Of a stretch of DNA of 64,000 bases, positions 55,590-64,000 are shown in pieces; the first letter of the stretch is position 1; every line of letters begins with the position of its first letter. The position numbers and the translations under genes were made by a program. This DNA is from Diadophis punctatus similis (Eukaryota; Chordata; Lepidosauria; Squamata; Dipsadidae): positions 51,356,496 to 51,420,495 of the forward strand of contig JALIGW010000003.1 of the NCBI GenBank assembly GCA_023053685.1, read 5' to 3'. The notes beneath the pieces were generated by a model. The model searched no databases and was not told the DNA's origin. It worked only from the letters and a program-made list of their open reading frames with translations.

Positions 55590-56620
55590 CCTCAACTTTG
55601 CCAGAAGAAGCCAGGCGTGGCAGCGGGGATAACGGAGAGACCCTGCTGAGTCTCCTAGGTGAGATCACGATCTCAGGGCAGCCCTGCAGAGGAAGGCGCA
55701 AATGGGGAGGAGGGGGCCCTCCTAGCCTGCCCCCTCCCCCTTTGGCTTCCTCGCTGCCATCTCCCTGCCTTCAGCTCATGAATAAAAAGAGGATTGGAAA
55801 GTGGGGGCAGAAAGGAGAGGCAAGCTCCATATGCCCAGCCCGGCCAAAAGTTCCCTGGTTTTTCCTCCCCTTCCAACCACGCTTTTTTCAGCAGCCCTCC
55901 CTTTCCTGCCTCCTGCTCCCAAAGCAGCACAAAATCAAACAGAGCCAAGCCGCGAGAGAGAGACCAGTGGTTTCAGCTGCATGTGTGCCCCTCCTCTCTG
56001 CCCAAGTGCGTGCCCAGTGCCAGCTGCTGAATTGGGGCGCTTTTCCCCGCCTTAAGGAAAGCCTGCCGCCCGTGCTGGAGCTGCCCCCCAGAGGAAGAGA
56101 GGTTCGGGGAGGACTGCTCTGCCCACCCCTGCCGCCTGCCTCGCCTCGCTGCTCCGCCTCAAGTAGGGGCCAAGACTCCGGTGCTGCCTTTGCTGCCAAA
56201 GCTTCTCCACCGAGCCCGGCAACCTGGACTGGATCATGGCCGCCCTGGCCGGGATTATACTGAGGAGATGTGCCGGCGTCCGAGCAGAATTATCCCCGCA
56301 CCGAATTCCCCCTGGAAGGTATGTGGACCCCCGGGAGCAGAGAAGTCGAACACCCGCCCGTCTGCCCAGGGACGCCTTCAAAAGGACATGCTGTTGCTTC
56401 CCTTCCCAAGTTTCTGCCTCCGCAACCGGCCTTTCCGCTCCTAAAATGCCACTTTCGCCCTCTCCCCTTCAACGAGGGAGGGGGGTGCAGAATCCTCTCC
56501 CCCCCCTTCTTGGGGAAGAAAACTCCTTGGACTTGCAAAAAAACAAAAAAAAGCGCATCCTTCGGAATTCCCAGCGGACTCCGAAGAAGCCACTTTCTCT
56601 CACCTCAACCCACCTTATAG
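55590..56620 (+). promoter_or_regulatory. GC-rich island, possible promoter
   Basis: High GC with moderate CpG continues past the hAT-derived segment without visible transposon ends. It includes a Kozak-like ATG followed by a donor (next entry). It could be a genuine CpG-island promoter, for example of the next plus-strand gene expected by synteny (MAST2), or more unrecognised repeat. Confidence 0.35.
56236..56318 (+). CDS. Candidate first coding exon, unassigned
   Basis: An ATG in fair context (GGATCATGG) opens 27 codons plus two bases: M-A-A-L-A-G-I-I-L-R-R-C-A-G-V, rich in Ala, Leu and Arg with few acids, then a good donor (GGAAG, GTATGT). The N-terminus looks like a mitochondrial presequence, but I recognise no protein family. 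Direct joining to the exon-like segment at 58229 would create an immediate stop, so those two do not form one simple transcript. Could be chance within GC-rich repeat. Confidence 0.25.
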
Positions 56621-56639
56621 AGTTATTGTTATGGGTAAA

Positions 56640-57684
56640 GTAGGAGAGGGAAGGTACGCTGAATATGTTAGCTACCTTGAGTTTTTTGTAAAAATAATAA
56701 CAGTGGGATACAAATAAATAAATAATAAATGCAAATACTTCTTCTAACATATTCATATAGTGGTAACCATCAGGAGGACTACTTCTGTGTTACCATGGAA
56801 GTTCACCCATAGTGGGCATAATGTACCGTCCGTAGTTCAACCTGAAGTCCTAATGTATAGAGTTCATTCAACTTGACAGTGCAATGGTAGGTTATTCTTT
56901 ACAAATTATAAAAATATTGGTCAAGTGGAGCAGAATTTAATAAAACTGCACCCAGAATTGATTGCAAAACATTTTAGAATTGTCAGATTTCTCTTTGGGT
57001 CTCTCTCCTTTTACTACAACATTTGCAGAGAGAAATTAAAAGATTTTAAAAAAACTGTTGTACTACAGTTAAGCAACTGGATGAACTACATTTATTTGTT
57101 GTTCTCATGATTCACAATATATTTTATTTCCTGAATGTCATATTTTATTTATTTTAAAATATTTCTATTCTCTTCCTAGGTGACAGCACCTGATTATCTT
57201 TGTTTGAGTTTGGGAGTTACATAGGGCTGGATCTGGTTGACCTGGGAATTCCAGTGCTGCGATTTAGATCAGGAAGTTAAAAATAATTTACCAATCAAAT
57301 TTAATATGATAATAAAACAGTACATTCAAATATAAGATATACATTAAAGTGAATTCAAGAAAAGACAAATGTTTCTACCATTTACCCAAAGATGGGCGGA
57401 AACATCATTTTTCAGTAGATGCCTAAATTATTTAATTGTAGGTGCCCTTGAATATCAAAAGAGAAAGCATCCTAAAATGCAGGTACCACTACAGATATAG
57501 CATGTACATAGCAAGGTGCTCCATTCAACAACCTGGGTTTTACAGTTTGCTCCAATTGTAGTTTCCAACTTGTTGGACATCAAACACATTGTGATACTCA
57601 AAGTGCAAAATGATTATTGTCTGGTAAAGGGCTAGTAACAGATGCTCCTAGTCATAAAGGTCACATGGGCCTGTGGTAAACATT
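56640..57684. other. No recognised feature
   Basis: AT-rich sequence. A pyrimidine tract with acceptor (CTATTCTCTTCCTAG) lies near 57179, but no supported exon follows. Confidence 0.35.
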
Positions 57685-57692
57685 GTGGGAAG

Positions 57693-58028
57693 CAGAGGTG
57701 GGTTGCTGCCGGAGCTGCCCGGTACACAGTTCCGGTAGGGAGCGGCGGATTTTGCAACCGCTCCGGAGCCCTCTCTGCCCAGCGCGTCGCCATTTCCCCC
57801 CCGTGATTTTCAGGTGATTTTGCTTCCGCGCATGCGCGGAAGCAAAATCGTGCCAAAATCTCGTGAGGGGACGCGCGTGAGAGATTTTGGTGAGATTTTG
57901 CCTCTGCGCATGCACAGAAGCAAAATCGCGCAAGGGCGCGCGCATGCGTAGCGAGTGCACCCCCTCTTGAAGCATTGAAATGCGCGCGCATGGCTCCGGC
58001 AGCGAGGTAAGTGAGCAACCCGCCCCTC
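57693..58028. mobile_element. hAT element (CAGAGGTGGGTTGC family)
   Basis: CAGAGGTGGGTTGCTGCC and GCAACCCGCCCCTC ends with a perfect 8-bp duplication GTGGGAAG (57685-57692 and 58029-58036). The interior contains a smaller inverted pair around GATTTTGCTTCCGCGCATGC. Confidence 0.92.
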
Positions 58029-58039
58029 GTGGGAAGGCA

Positions 58040-58130
58040 ATGATGTTAGTTTGCTGTAACCCAAAATCAGGAAAAATCTGGTAGCACCATTTCTAACTAA
58101 CATGTTTTATTAAAAGGCATATGTTTTTGC
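58040..58130 (-). repeat. Penelope-like repeat tail
   Basis: On the minus strand: CATATGCCTTTTAATAAAAC, ATGTTAGTTAGAAATGGTGC, TACCAGATTTTTCC. It is a member of the repeat at 28.4 kb; the GAAA-bearing end is eroded. Confidence 0.5.
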
Positions 58131-58228
58131 ATATTGTAAGCTTATTCCTTTTGGGGGATGAGGAACTGGCTTATCTCTGTTTTGATTTTATAGCTATCAG
58201 ATTTACTAACATGCTGTTTTTCTTCCAG

Positions 58229-58372
58229 CATGTGAAAATTAACTCTCACAATTTCCCACAAAGTCTTCAAAGAAATCAGATTTCAGCTTCAATTTATTCA
58301 CTGCCTCCAAGCAATAGTTCAGGATATGATTCTGATGTTACTAAGAAGAATTGGTTGTCATCAGTGTATTGA
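58229..58372 (+). other. Exon-like segment ending in a stop
   Basis: A strong acceptor (GTTTTTCTTCCAG) precedes 47 codons reading H-V-K-I-N-S-H-N-F-P-Q-S through S-G-Y-D-S-D-V-T to a TGA at 58370-58372. The polar composition is unlike the repeats around it. I know no family match; it could be a terminal exon of an unannotated transcript or chance. Confidence 0.2.
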
Positions 58373-58927
58373 TAGCACTCCCTCAGCTGGCCTATGACCT
58401 CTCACTATGTATGGAATAAATAGCTAATCAAAAGTTGTCCTTTAGAGGTGTTGTCAGATACAAGCAACCAGAATCACTCTTAAGCAGAAACTTTATTGTT
58501 AGTCACTTATAAGAATCTCATCAGACTGACTATATTCCATTGGGAACAATCAGATAAGGCTTCAGGAATTCTGGTGGAGATCAGGTCTATGCAGCCTTCT
58601 GCAGTGCAAGGACTCTAAGCTTGGCTCCCTCTTAACACTTCCCTTGAGTCTAAGAGGAGATTCCACCACATCTGTGTTTTATAAACCATAGTTTATCATA
58701 TAGCATATTGTGTCAACTATGTTAGATTCAACAACCATCAGTAAATAAACCACTGGTTAATGCAAGGGTTCTGAAACTAGGGGTCACAAACATATTGGGG
58801 TGGGTCATACTTTTTAATGTATTTCATGAATTGGTGTTTTTAACATGACTAAAATGGCCAAATCATTCATTTCAGCAGAGAATAACAACTGATGCCTACT
58901 GATATTGTTGATGTTGCTAACATTTGA

Positions 58928-59161
58928 GCCATGGTAGCGCAGTGGTTAGAGTGCAATATTGCAAGGTTATTGTTCAGACTGCTGACTACCAGCAGTTCAG
59001 CAGTTTGATCCTGACTGGCTCAAGGTTGATTCAGCCTTCCATTCTTCCGAGGTCGGTAAAATGAGGACCCAGATTTTTGAGGGCAGTACGCTAACTCTGT
59101 AAACTGTTTAGTGGGGGCTATAAAGCACCATGAAGCGGTATATAAGTCTAAGGGCTATTGC
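58928..59161 (+). mobile_element. Sauria-type tRNA-derived SINE, copy 3
   Basis: GAGCCATGGTAGCGCAGTGG head, GGTAAAATGAGGACCCAG body, GAAGCGGTATATAAGTC end, flanked by CATTTGA on both sides (58921-58927 and 59162-59168). More diverged than copies 1 and 2. Confidence 0.9.
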
Positions 59162-59583
59162 CATTTGATTTTAGAGTCCACTGGCTTTGCAGCACATTCA
59201 CTCTTCTTATATATATCTAATAATGTTGTCCATGCTTGATGTATTGAGAAGTATTATTTTTCAGCAAGCTTGTCACAGAAACCAATGTTGATTTGGGCTG
59301 AGGGTTAATGATTTGTCCAGGTTGAACCAGCTGGCTTCCATGCTTGACAGAGGACTAGATTTTCCTACTCCTAGTCCAGCACCTTCACTACTACTGTACA
59401 CGTCATTGGCTCACACCTACTGTTACTATGTCAAACAGTTATTGATACTGACAATCTATTGTCACGGATTAAAGGTTAGTGGGATGTGGCTTTCCTCAGA
59501 ATTAATTATGCACCACTAGTATCTCTAATGCACCACTAGCATTGTTCTTTGGCCTATCTGTAGAACGGCATATGTCAGTGAAG

Positions 59584-60347
59584 CAGGGGCGGGTTCCTAA
59601 TTTTTTTACTACCACTTTGTGGGTGTGGCTTATTTTGTGGGTGTGGCTTGCCAGCCATGGGACCGGGTGGCCGTGGGCATTGGGAGCTTGTCAGCGGCCG
59701 GAGAAGCGGGGGGCATTGCCCACCCGCAACGCAGCCCCCGCAGCGGAAGCAGCAAGACTGCGGCAGCGGTTCTTCTAGGAGGCTCCGTCCGGCCTGAATG
59801 CTTCTCCCTATTCGATGATCCTAGGCTCCTGCTGCCTGTTCCCCCTCCCCTCAGCAGCTCGAGAAGCCTCGAACGTGCGATAATGCCTGGGATCATCACC
59901 GCGCATTCGTGGCTTCTTGGACTGCTGAAGGGAGGGGAACTGAGATAGATCCTGCTGCCCATTCACTCTACCCTCAGCAGCTCGAGAAGCCTCGAACGTG
60001 TGATAATGCCTAGGATCATCACCGCACATTTGTGGCTTCTCGGACTGCTGAAGGGAGGGGAATGGAGATAGCTCCTGCTGCCCATTCTTTCAGCATCTCA
60101 CGTGTTCCCTCAGCCATCCTCCCCTGCTTGGACTCACTGTGGGGTAGGAATGCAGCGCATGCGCAGTGCTGGAAGCTCGGCTTCTGGGCATACGCAGAAG
60201 AAAAATTTAAAAAAAATTAAAAAATGTTTTTTTAAAAAAAATGGTGGCGTCCAGGCACTGGCAACTGACTGCACCGGTACTGTGACATCACCAGCGGGCT
60301 GCTACCGGTGCTATAGAGTGGACCGCACTGGTAGGAACCCACCACTG
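59584..60347. mobile_element. hAT element (CAGGGGCGGGTTCC family) with internal tandem repeat
   Basis: CAGGGGCGGGTTCCTAA and GGAACCCACCACTG ends with a perfect 8-bp duplication CAGTGAAG (59576-59583 and 60348-60355). A 122-123-bp unit starting CCTGCTGCC occurs at 59828, 59951 and, truncated, at 60073. Non-coding. Confidence 0.92.
59828..60100. repeat. 122-123-bp tandem repeat, 2.2 units
   Basis: Both full units carry CAGCAGCTCGAGAAGCCTCG, AACGTG-GATAATGCCT and GGACTGCTGAAGGGAGGGGA. Differences between units are few, so the duplication is fairly recent or was present in the source element. Confidence 0.88.
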
Positions 60348-60359
60348 CAGTGAAGGTCA

Positions 60360-63260
60360 GCTTTTATCTTTATTTGATAAAATTATATGGTTCCATTTCT
60401 GTTTTTTTTAATATAAAGATTGAAATTCAATTGTAAAGATAAATAATACATTTTTCACTTGCTCCACAATAATGACTGAAATCAGTTTTTATTTGGAGGT
60501 GTTCATATACAAATCCCTCTATTATTTTAGGAATCAAGGAATTGGAATGTTTAAGAAGCCCTGACAATGTAGCAAACAAATACAATCTTTACAGTATCTA
60601 GTTGAGTGGACAATGCTTACTTCCACTCTGGACAAAATGAATGGGACCCTTGCAGCAGAAACTAATGAGGAGATCAAAAACCAGCACTCTTCAACTCAGC
60701 AGCAGCCCATTCCTTGAAGTGCCCCTGGGTAGCACTTAAGTTTAAAAATAGCCTCTACTGTTGCCCCAATGCCTTAATGCTATTAACAATTGTTTTTAAG
60801 TTTAATTGCATAGGGACACATTGGTGTGTGTCTGTGCATTTCCCCTAGTTTTCATTGTGGACCCTCCTCTTTGCTGGTAAAGCACCTGTCCAGAGGCAAT
60901 TAGGCCCTTGAATAGAAAGAGATTTCCTTGTCCTGACATAAAACAGAATGGCAGCTGCCCTCCTATAATGACAGCATGTCAATAGAGGTATTTTTGTTCA
61001 GCAGCAATTTACAGAGTTGAACAGGTAATGTCTTTATGTGAAAGACACATTCCCTCCTCCTCCTTTGTCCCCATATACCTACAGATTTTTAATCTAGAGC
61101 TTTAGTGATCATATTAGTCTTCTTGTACCATTGCCTCCTCAATCATTGCCTGATTGAATGTAATGCTGATTAATAATTCCCACAAGTGTATGCAGAATAA
61201 AGATGGCTACAGAATAGACTTTCCACAGATAGCAACGCATGAAAACACTGGCTAGGAATTCCGAAAATTGCAGGCCGACTCTGCCTGGAGTTCACTAGAT
61301 GAGGAAGACCCACCCAGAAACTTCATGGACAGCTTAAAAGTGACCAGTGATGAAATAGCGGATGTTTAGTCATTATTTATTTATTTATTGGTCATTAGTA
61401 GAACATTGGAAATCAGCAATTTGCGTAGCTTCTAGTTTTACTTTGGTGCCGGAGCATTCCTGGTGGTCTTCAGATAGGATATTTGTCAGATGAAGATTCA
61501 TACAATTCATGCGTCACTGTGGGGGATGAAAATAGTCAAAACATTTACATCTCATTTTCAACAACTGTTTCATGCTAGCACTGTTTTACGAGCAAATTCA
61601 CAAAATCTGTTTTTGATAATGTTTAGAAGATAAGAAACATTGTCCATTTTGCAAATTAGTTACAATAAACACCTATCTGCATACAACCCTTCTCTTTCAT
61701 TCAAACTGTATTTCAGGAAGCGGACTTAAATCTCCAAAATATGCCTTCACTAAGAATTTACTTGGCACAAGATGGCAAGTATTTCTACTAATCCTAATAT
61801 ATTCCCTTGATTTTGTACAGAGGTCATGGTATTGTCCATCTGGAAGTACAGCTCTAATTATGACTGTAGTGTCTTGGCAACTTATGTATGTGTCTTTGTT
61901 TTCAGCATCTGTCATCACCTATCCTTCTAGCAAGTTTTAACTAGTAAATATGACTTCTTTTATGAACATGCAAAATATTACGAACAGAAATTTCTTTGTG
62001 TGAGCCAGTTGAGACAAGATAATGCATCTGCAGACTGAAATTCAACAGAGGCTTACATCATTCTAAATCCAAATTTCAACCCACCGAATGATTATTTGTA
62101 AACATTATCTAATGCATTTCTCTATATACTCTAGATGTGTTTTACAACAAATTCTATCATCTATCATGTTAGCCATAGGTTATGAGAGTCACAATAAAAC
62201 ACATGTGGAAGATGCCTTGTTGAAAAAGGAGGGATTTAGTAAGTTTTGATACCTTTGGAAAATATCTACTACAAACATATTTTCTCGAGATGGCTTCTTT
62301 TTATTTATTATTTATTAGGTGCACTTCCAAACTGCTTCCTGTTGTTAAAAAAATAGTCGTGTAGAGACAATTACAACTGAAGTGCCATATAAGCTCAGCA
62401 AAATAATACAGCAAATTCATAAACAAAACCATAGCAGCTTTCTTCTTTATATAGAGCGATTAAGACCAGAATAATGAAAATGTACTGAGATCTGATTGCC
62501 ATGGCAACCCATTCAGCTCAATTATAATTCAACAGGGTTGGGAGTAAGCACTAAAAGAACCTGTGTATAATTCAGCGATGTGTTGGGGTTTTCAAGTATT
62601 ATCCTATTTTTGTTATAAATGGCTATTAATTGTCTCTGTAATGTTTGAGTAGGTAAAATAAATTAGAATACATTGAACTGACAGCTGATTTTATTGTGTT
62701 TTTTGATCAAGAAGCTCACTCAAGAAGCTACCATCAGTATGAGTAACTTGGTTATCTGTCTTGATTAGACTATTATGGAACAGGAAAATATGTAGCCTTC
62801 AAGAATTCTTGAAACACTACACTTAGGAGGCCTAGATAGTGCCATAGCCAATGTGAGAAATACTAGGAGCTACAGCTGTTGAACAACAACATCTGGAAGA
62901 GCCAGTGATTCTGGCCCATTACCCAGGCCTCTGGCAAGAAAAAATGAGACCCCTCATTTCATCATATTAACCATCTTTATCTTTATTTTTTATACTTTAT
63001 TTGATTATTTCTTTGTTTGATGGTTGAGAACTACCCAGAGTCTTGAGATTTAAGTGACACACAAGTTATAATAATTATAATTAATAATCTTCCAATGTGA
63101 CTCATTATCATCTTAGTAGCTGTCATTGTCGTGATACTGTTTTCAGTTATTTTGAATAAAACAAATATTGATTATCAAACAACAACCATGCTAATAAAAT
63201 CTCACAGTTGCTTTATAAAGTTTATAATATATATATTGTTTATAATATATGTTGCTTTAT
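60360..63260. other. Repeat-poor intergenic sequence
   Basis: The longest stretch on the right side without transposon ends. No exon with splice context is recognised; a 73-codon minus-strand frame at 61697-61918 has no family match. Some segments (60.93-61.04 kb, 61.14-61.26 kb) have balanced composition reminiscent of conserved non-coding DNA, which sequence alone cannot show. It may be intergenic or intronic to a gene further right. Confidence 0.35.
62495..62508. promoter_or_regulatory. RFX X-box-like palindrome
   Basis: ATTGCCATGGCAAC differs by one base from the ideal RFX palindrome GTTGCCATGGCAAC. It lies in repeat-free DNA. Motif match only. Confidence 0.45.
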
Positions 63261-63267
63261 AAGGTTT

Positions 63268-63605
63268 ATAAAAAGTTAGAAATTGAATTCCAGGAATTGA
63301 CAAACACTAAGAATTTTACTACTGATATAGCAATGGAGTTTGGCCTAGAGGACAACCAGAAATAACTGGTCAAAAAGAAAAAAGTGTGAATAATTAACAT
63401 GGCAATACTAGGGATAGTAGAATAGAAGACAAAGAATTGGAGATGATCACAAAATATCAAGATCTGAAAATTGAAAGATTATGGCATAAACCAGTCATGG
63501 TTTATTGGCACAGTGGGCGCCAAAAACTCTTGGATGGCACTTAGAAAATATGCACATTAACAAAATTTCCACCTGCCAATTACAAAAGGCCATACTGCTT
63601 GGATC
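63268..63605 (+). pseudogene. R4-clade LINE fragment
   Basis: Plus-strand frames give E-L-T-N-T-K-N-F-T-T-D-I-A-M-E-F-G, matching the RT region of the R4 copy at 41.3 kb. After a jump, K-Y-Q-D-L-K-I-E-R-L-W-H-K-P-V matches its C-terminus. An internal deletion and several stops are evident. Confidence 0.75.
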
Positions 63606-63614
63606 CCAGTAGGG

Positions 63615-64000
63615 TAAGGTGACCAGACGTCCCGCTTTTGGCGGGACAGACCCGATTTAAAACAAATTGTCCCGCGTCCCGCGGCGTTTCAGAAAAGTCC
63701 CGCTTTTTGAATTTGCCAAAAGCACCTCGCTCTTCTCCGTCGGCAGCATCCCCAGCATGCTATGCGTCCACCCTCTAAAGGGCTCCGAGGGCAAGGCAGG
63801 CAGAAGAACGACATGGTACAGCCTGATGAAACCGGCCTGGCCGCGGAGCACATGATGCCCCGCCCCCCATCCCCCTGCAGCCATGGGTGCCATGGCTCCC
63901 TCCTATGCCTCCGTCCCAGTAGGCTCCGTGATCATCTGGCATCACGCTGGGTGAAGCGACACAGACACGGACAGCCACGCCCCGGGGAGGGTAGCCAGTG
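63615..64000. mobile_element. TAAGGTGACCAG-type element, left end, runs off the window
   Basis: It begins TAAGGTGACCAGACGTCCCG and continues CTTTTGGCGGGACAG, the inverted form of the right end at 48.98-49.03 kb. GC-rich interior continues past the window end. Confidence 0.75.

Noticed and set aside
54648..55595. Overlapping 120-167 codon frames on both strands
   Set aside because: GC-rich hAT-derived DNA; no conserved domains, no codon periodicity apparent, and frames overlap on both strands.
61697..61918. 73-codon minus-strand frame
   Set aside because: No splice context or recognised family; length is within chance for AT-rich DNA.

Overview
This is vertebrate nuclear DNA, almost certainly from a squamate reptile and probably a snake. 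Genes are split into short exons with GT-AG introns, promoters are CpG-rich, and the repeats are a squamate mix: tRNA-derived Sauria-type SINEs, CR1/L2 LINEs, R4-clade LINEs in (TAA)n arrays, Ty3/gypsy LTRs, many hAT and TA-target DNA transposons, and long microsatellites. The species assignment is inferred from the repeats only.

Three protein genes can be read, in the same order and orientation as I recall for human 1p34: GPBP1L1 (minus), TMEM69 (plus), IPP (minus). GPBP1L1 contributes its first coding exon (20 codons, 4558-4617), its long 5' UTR intron and its CpG-island promoter near 13.6 kb; the rest lies left of the window. TMEM69 is complete (coding exons 19617-19661 and 20462-21172, 251 codons) and starts about 3 kb from the GPBP1L1 promoter in divergent orientation. 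IPP (KLHL27), a BTB-BACK-Kelch protein, is complete: eight coding exons from 38453 down to 27028 join in phase to 584 codons. One IPP intron has a GC donor.

From 40 kb to the right end I recognise no known gene. That region is a repeat graveyard: an R4 LINE cluster in (TAA)n, a 2.95-kb LINE-type insertion with a 15-bp target duplication, nested GC-rich hAT elements, a 270-bp near-perfect palindrome, CR1/L2 pieces and a 5S rRNA-derived fragment. A GC-rich island at 55.6-56.6 kb holds a candidate first exon (56236-56318), and 58229-58372 looks like a terminal exon, but neither is assigned. 60.4-63.2 kb is largely repeat-free.

I found no bacterial-type system, CRISPR array or virus gene. The most notable observations are the GC-AG intron, R4 targeting of (TAA)n, the layered insertions with readable target duplications, the long palindrome, and hammerhead-like cores in several Penelope-like repeats.
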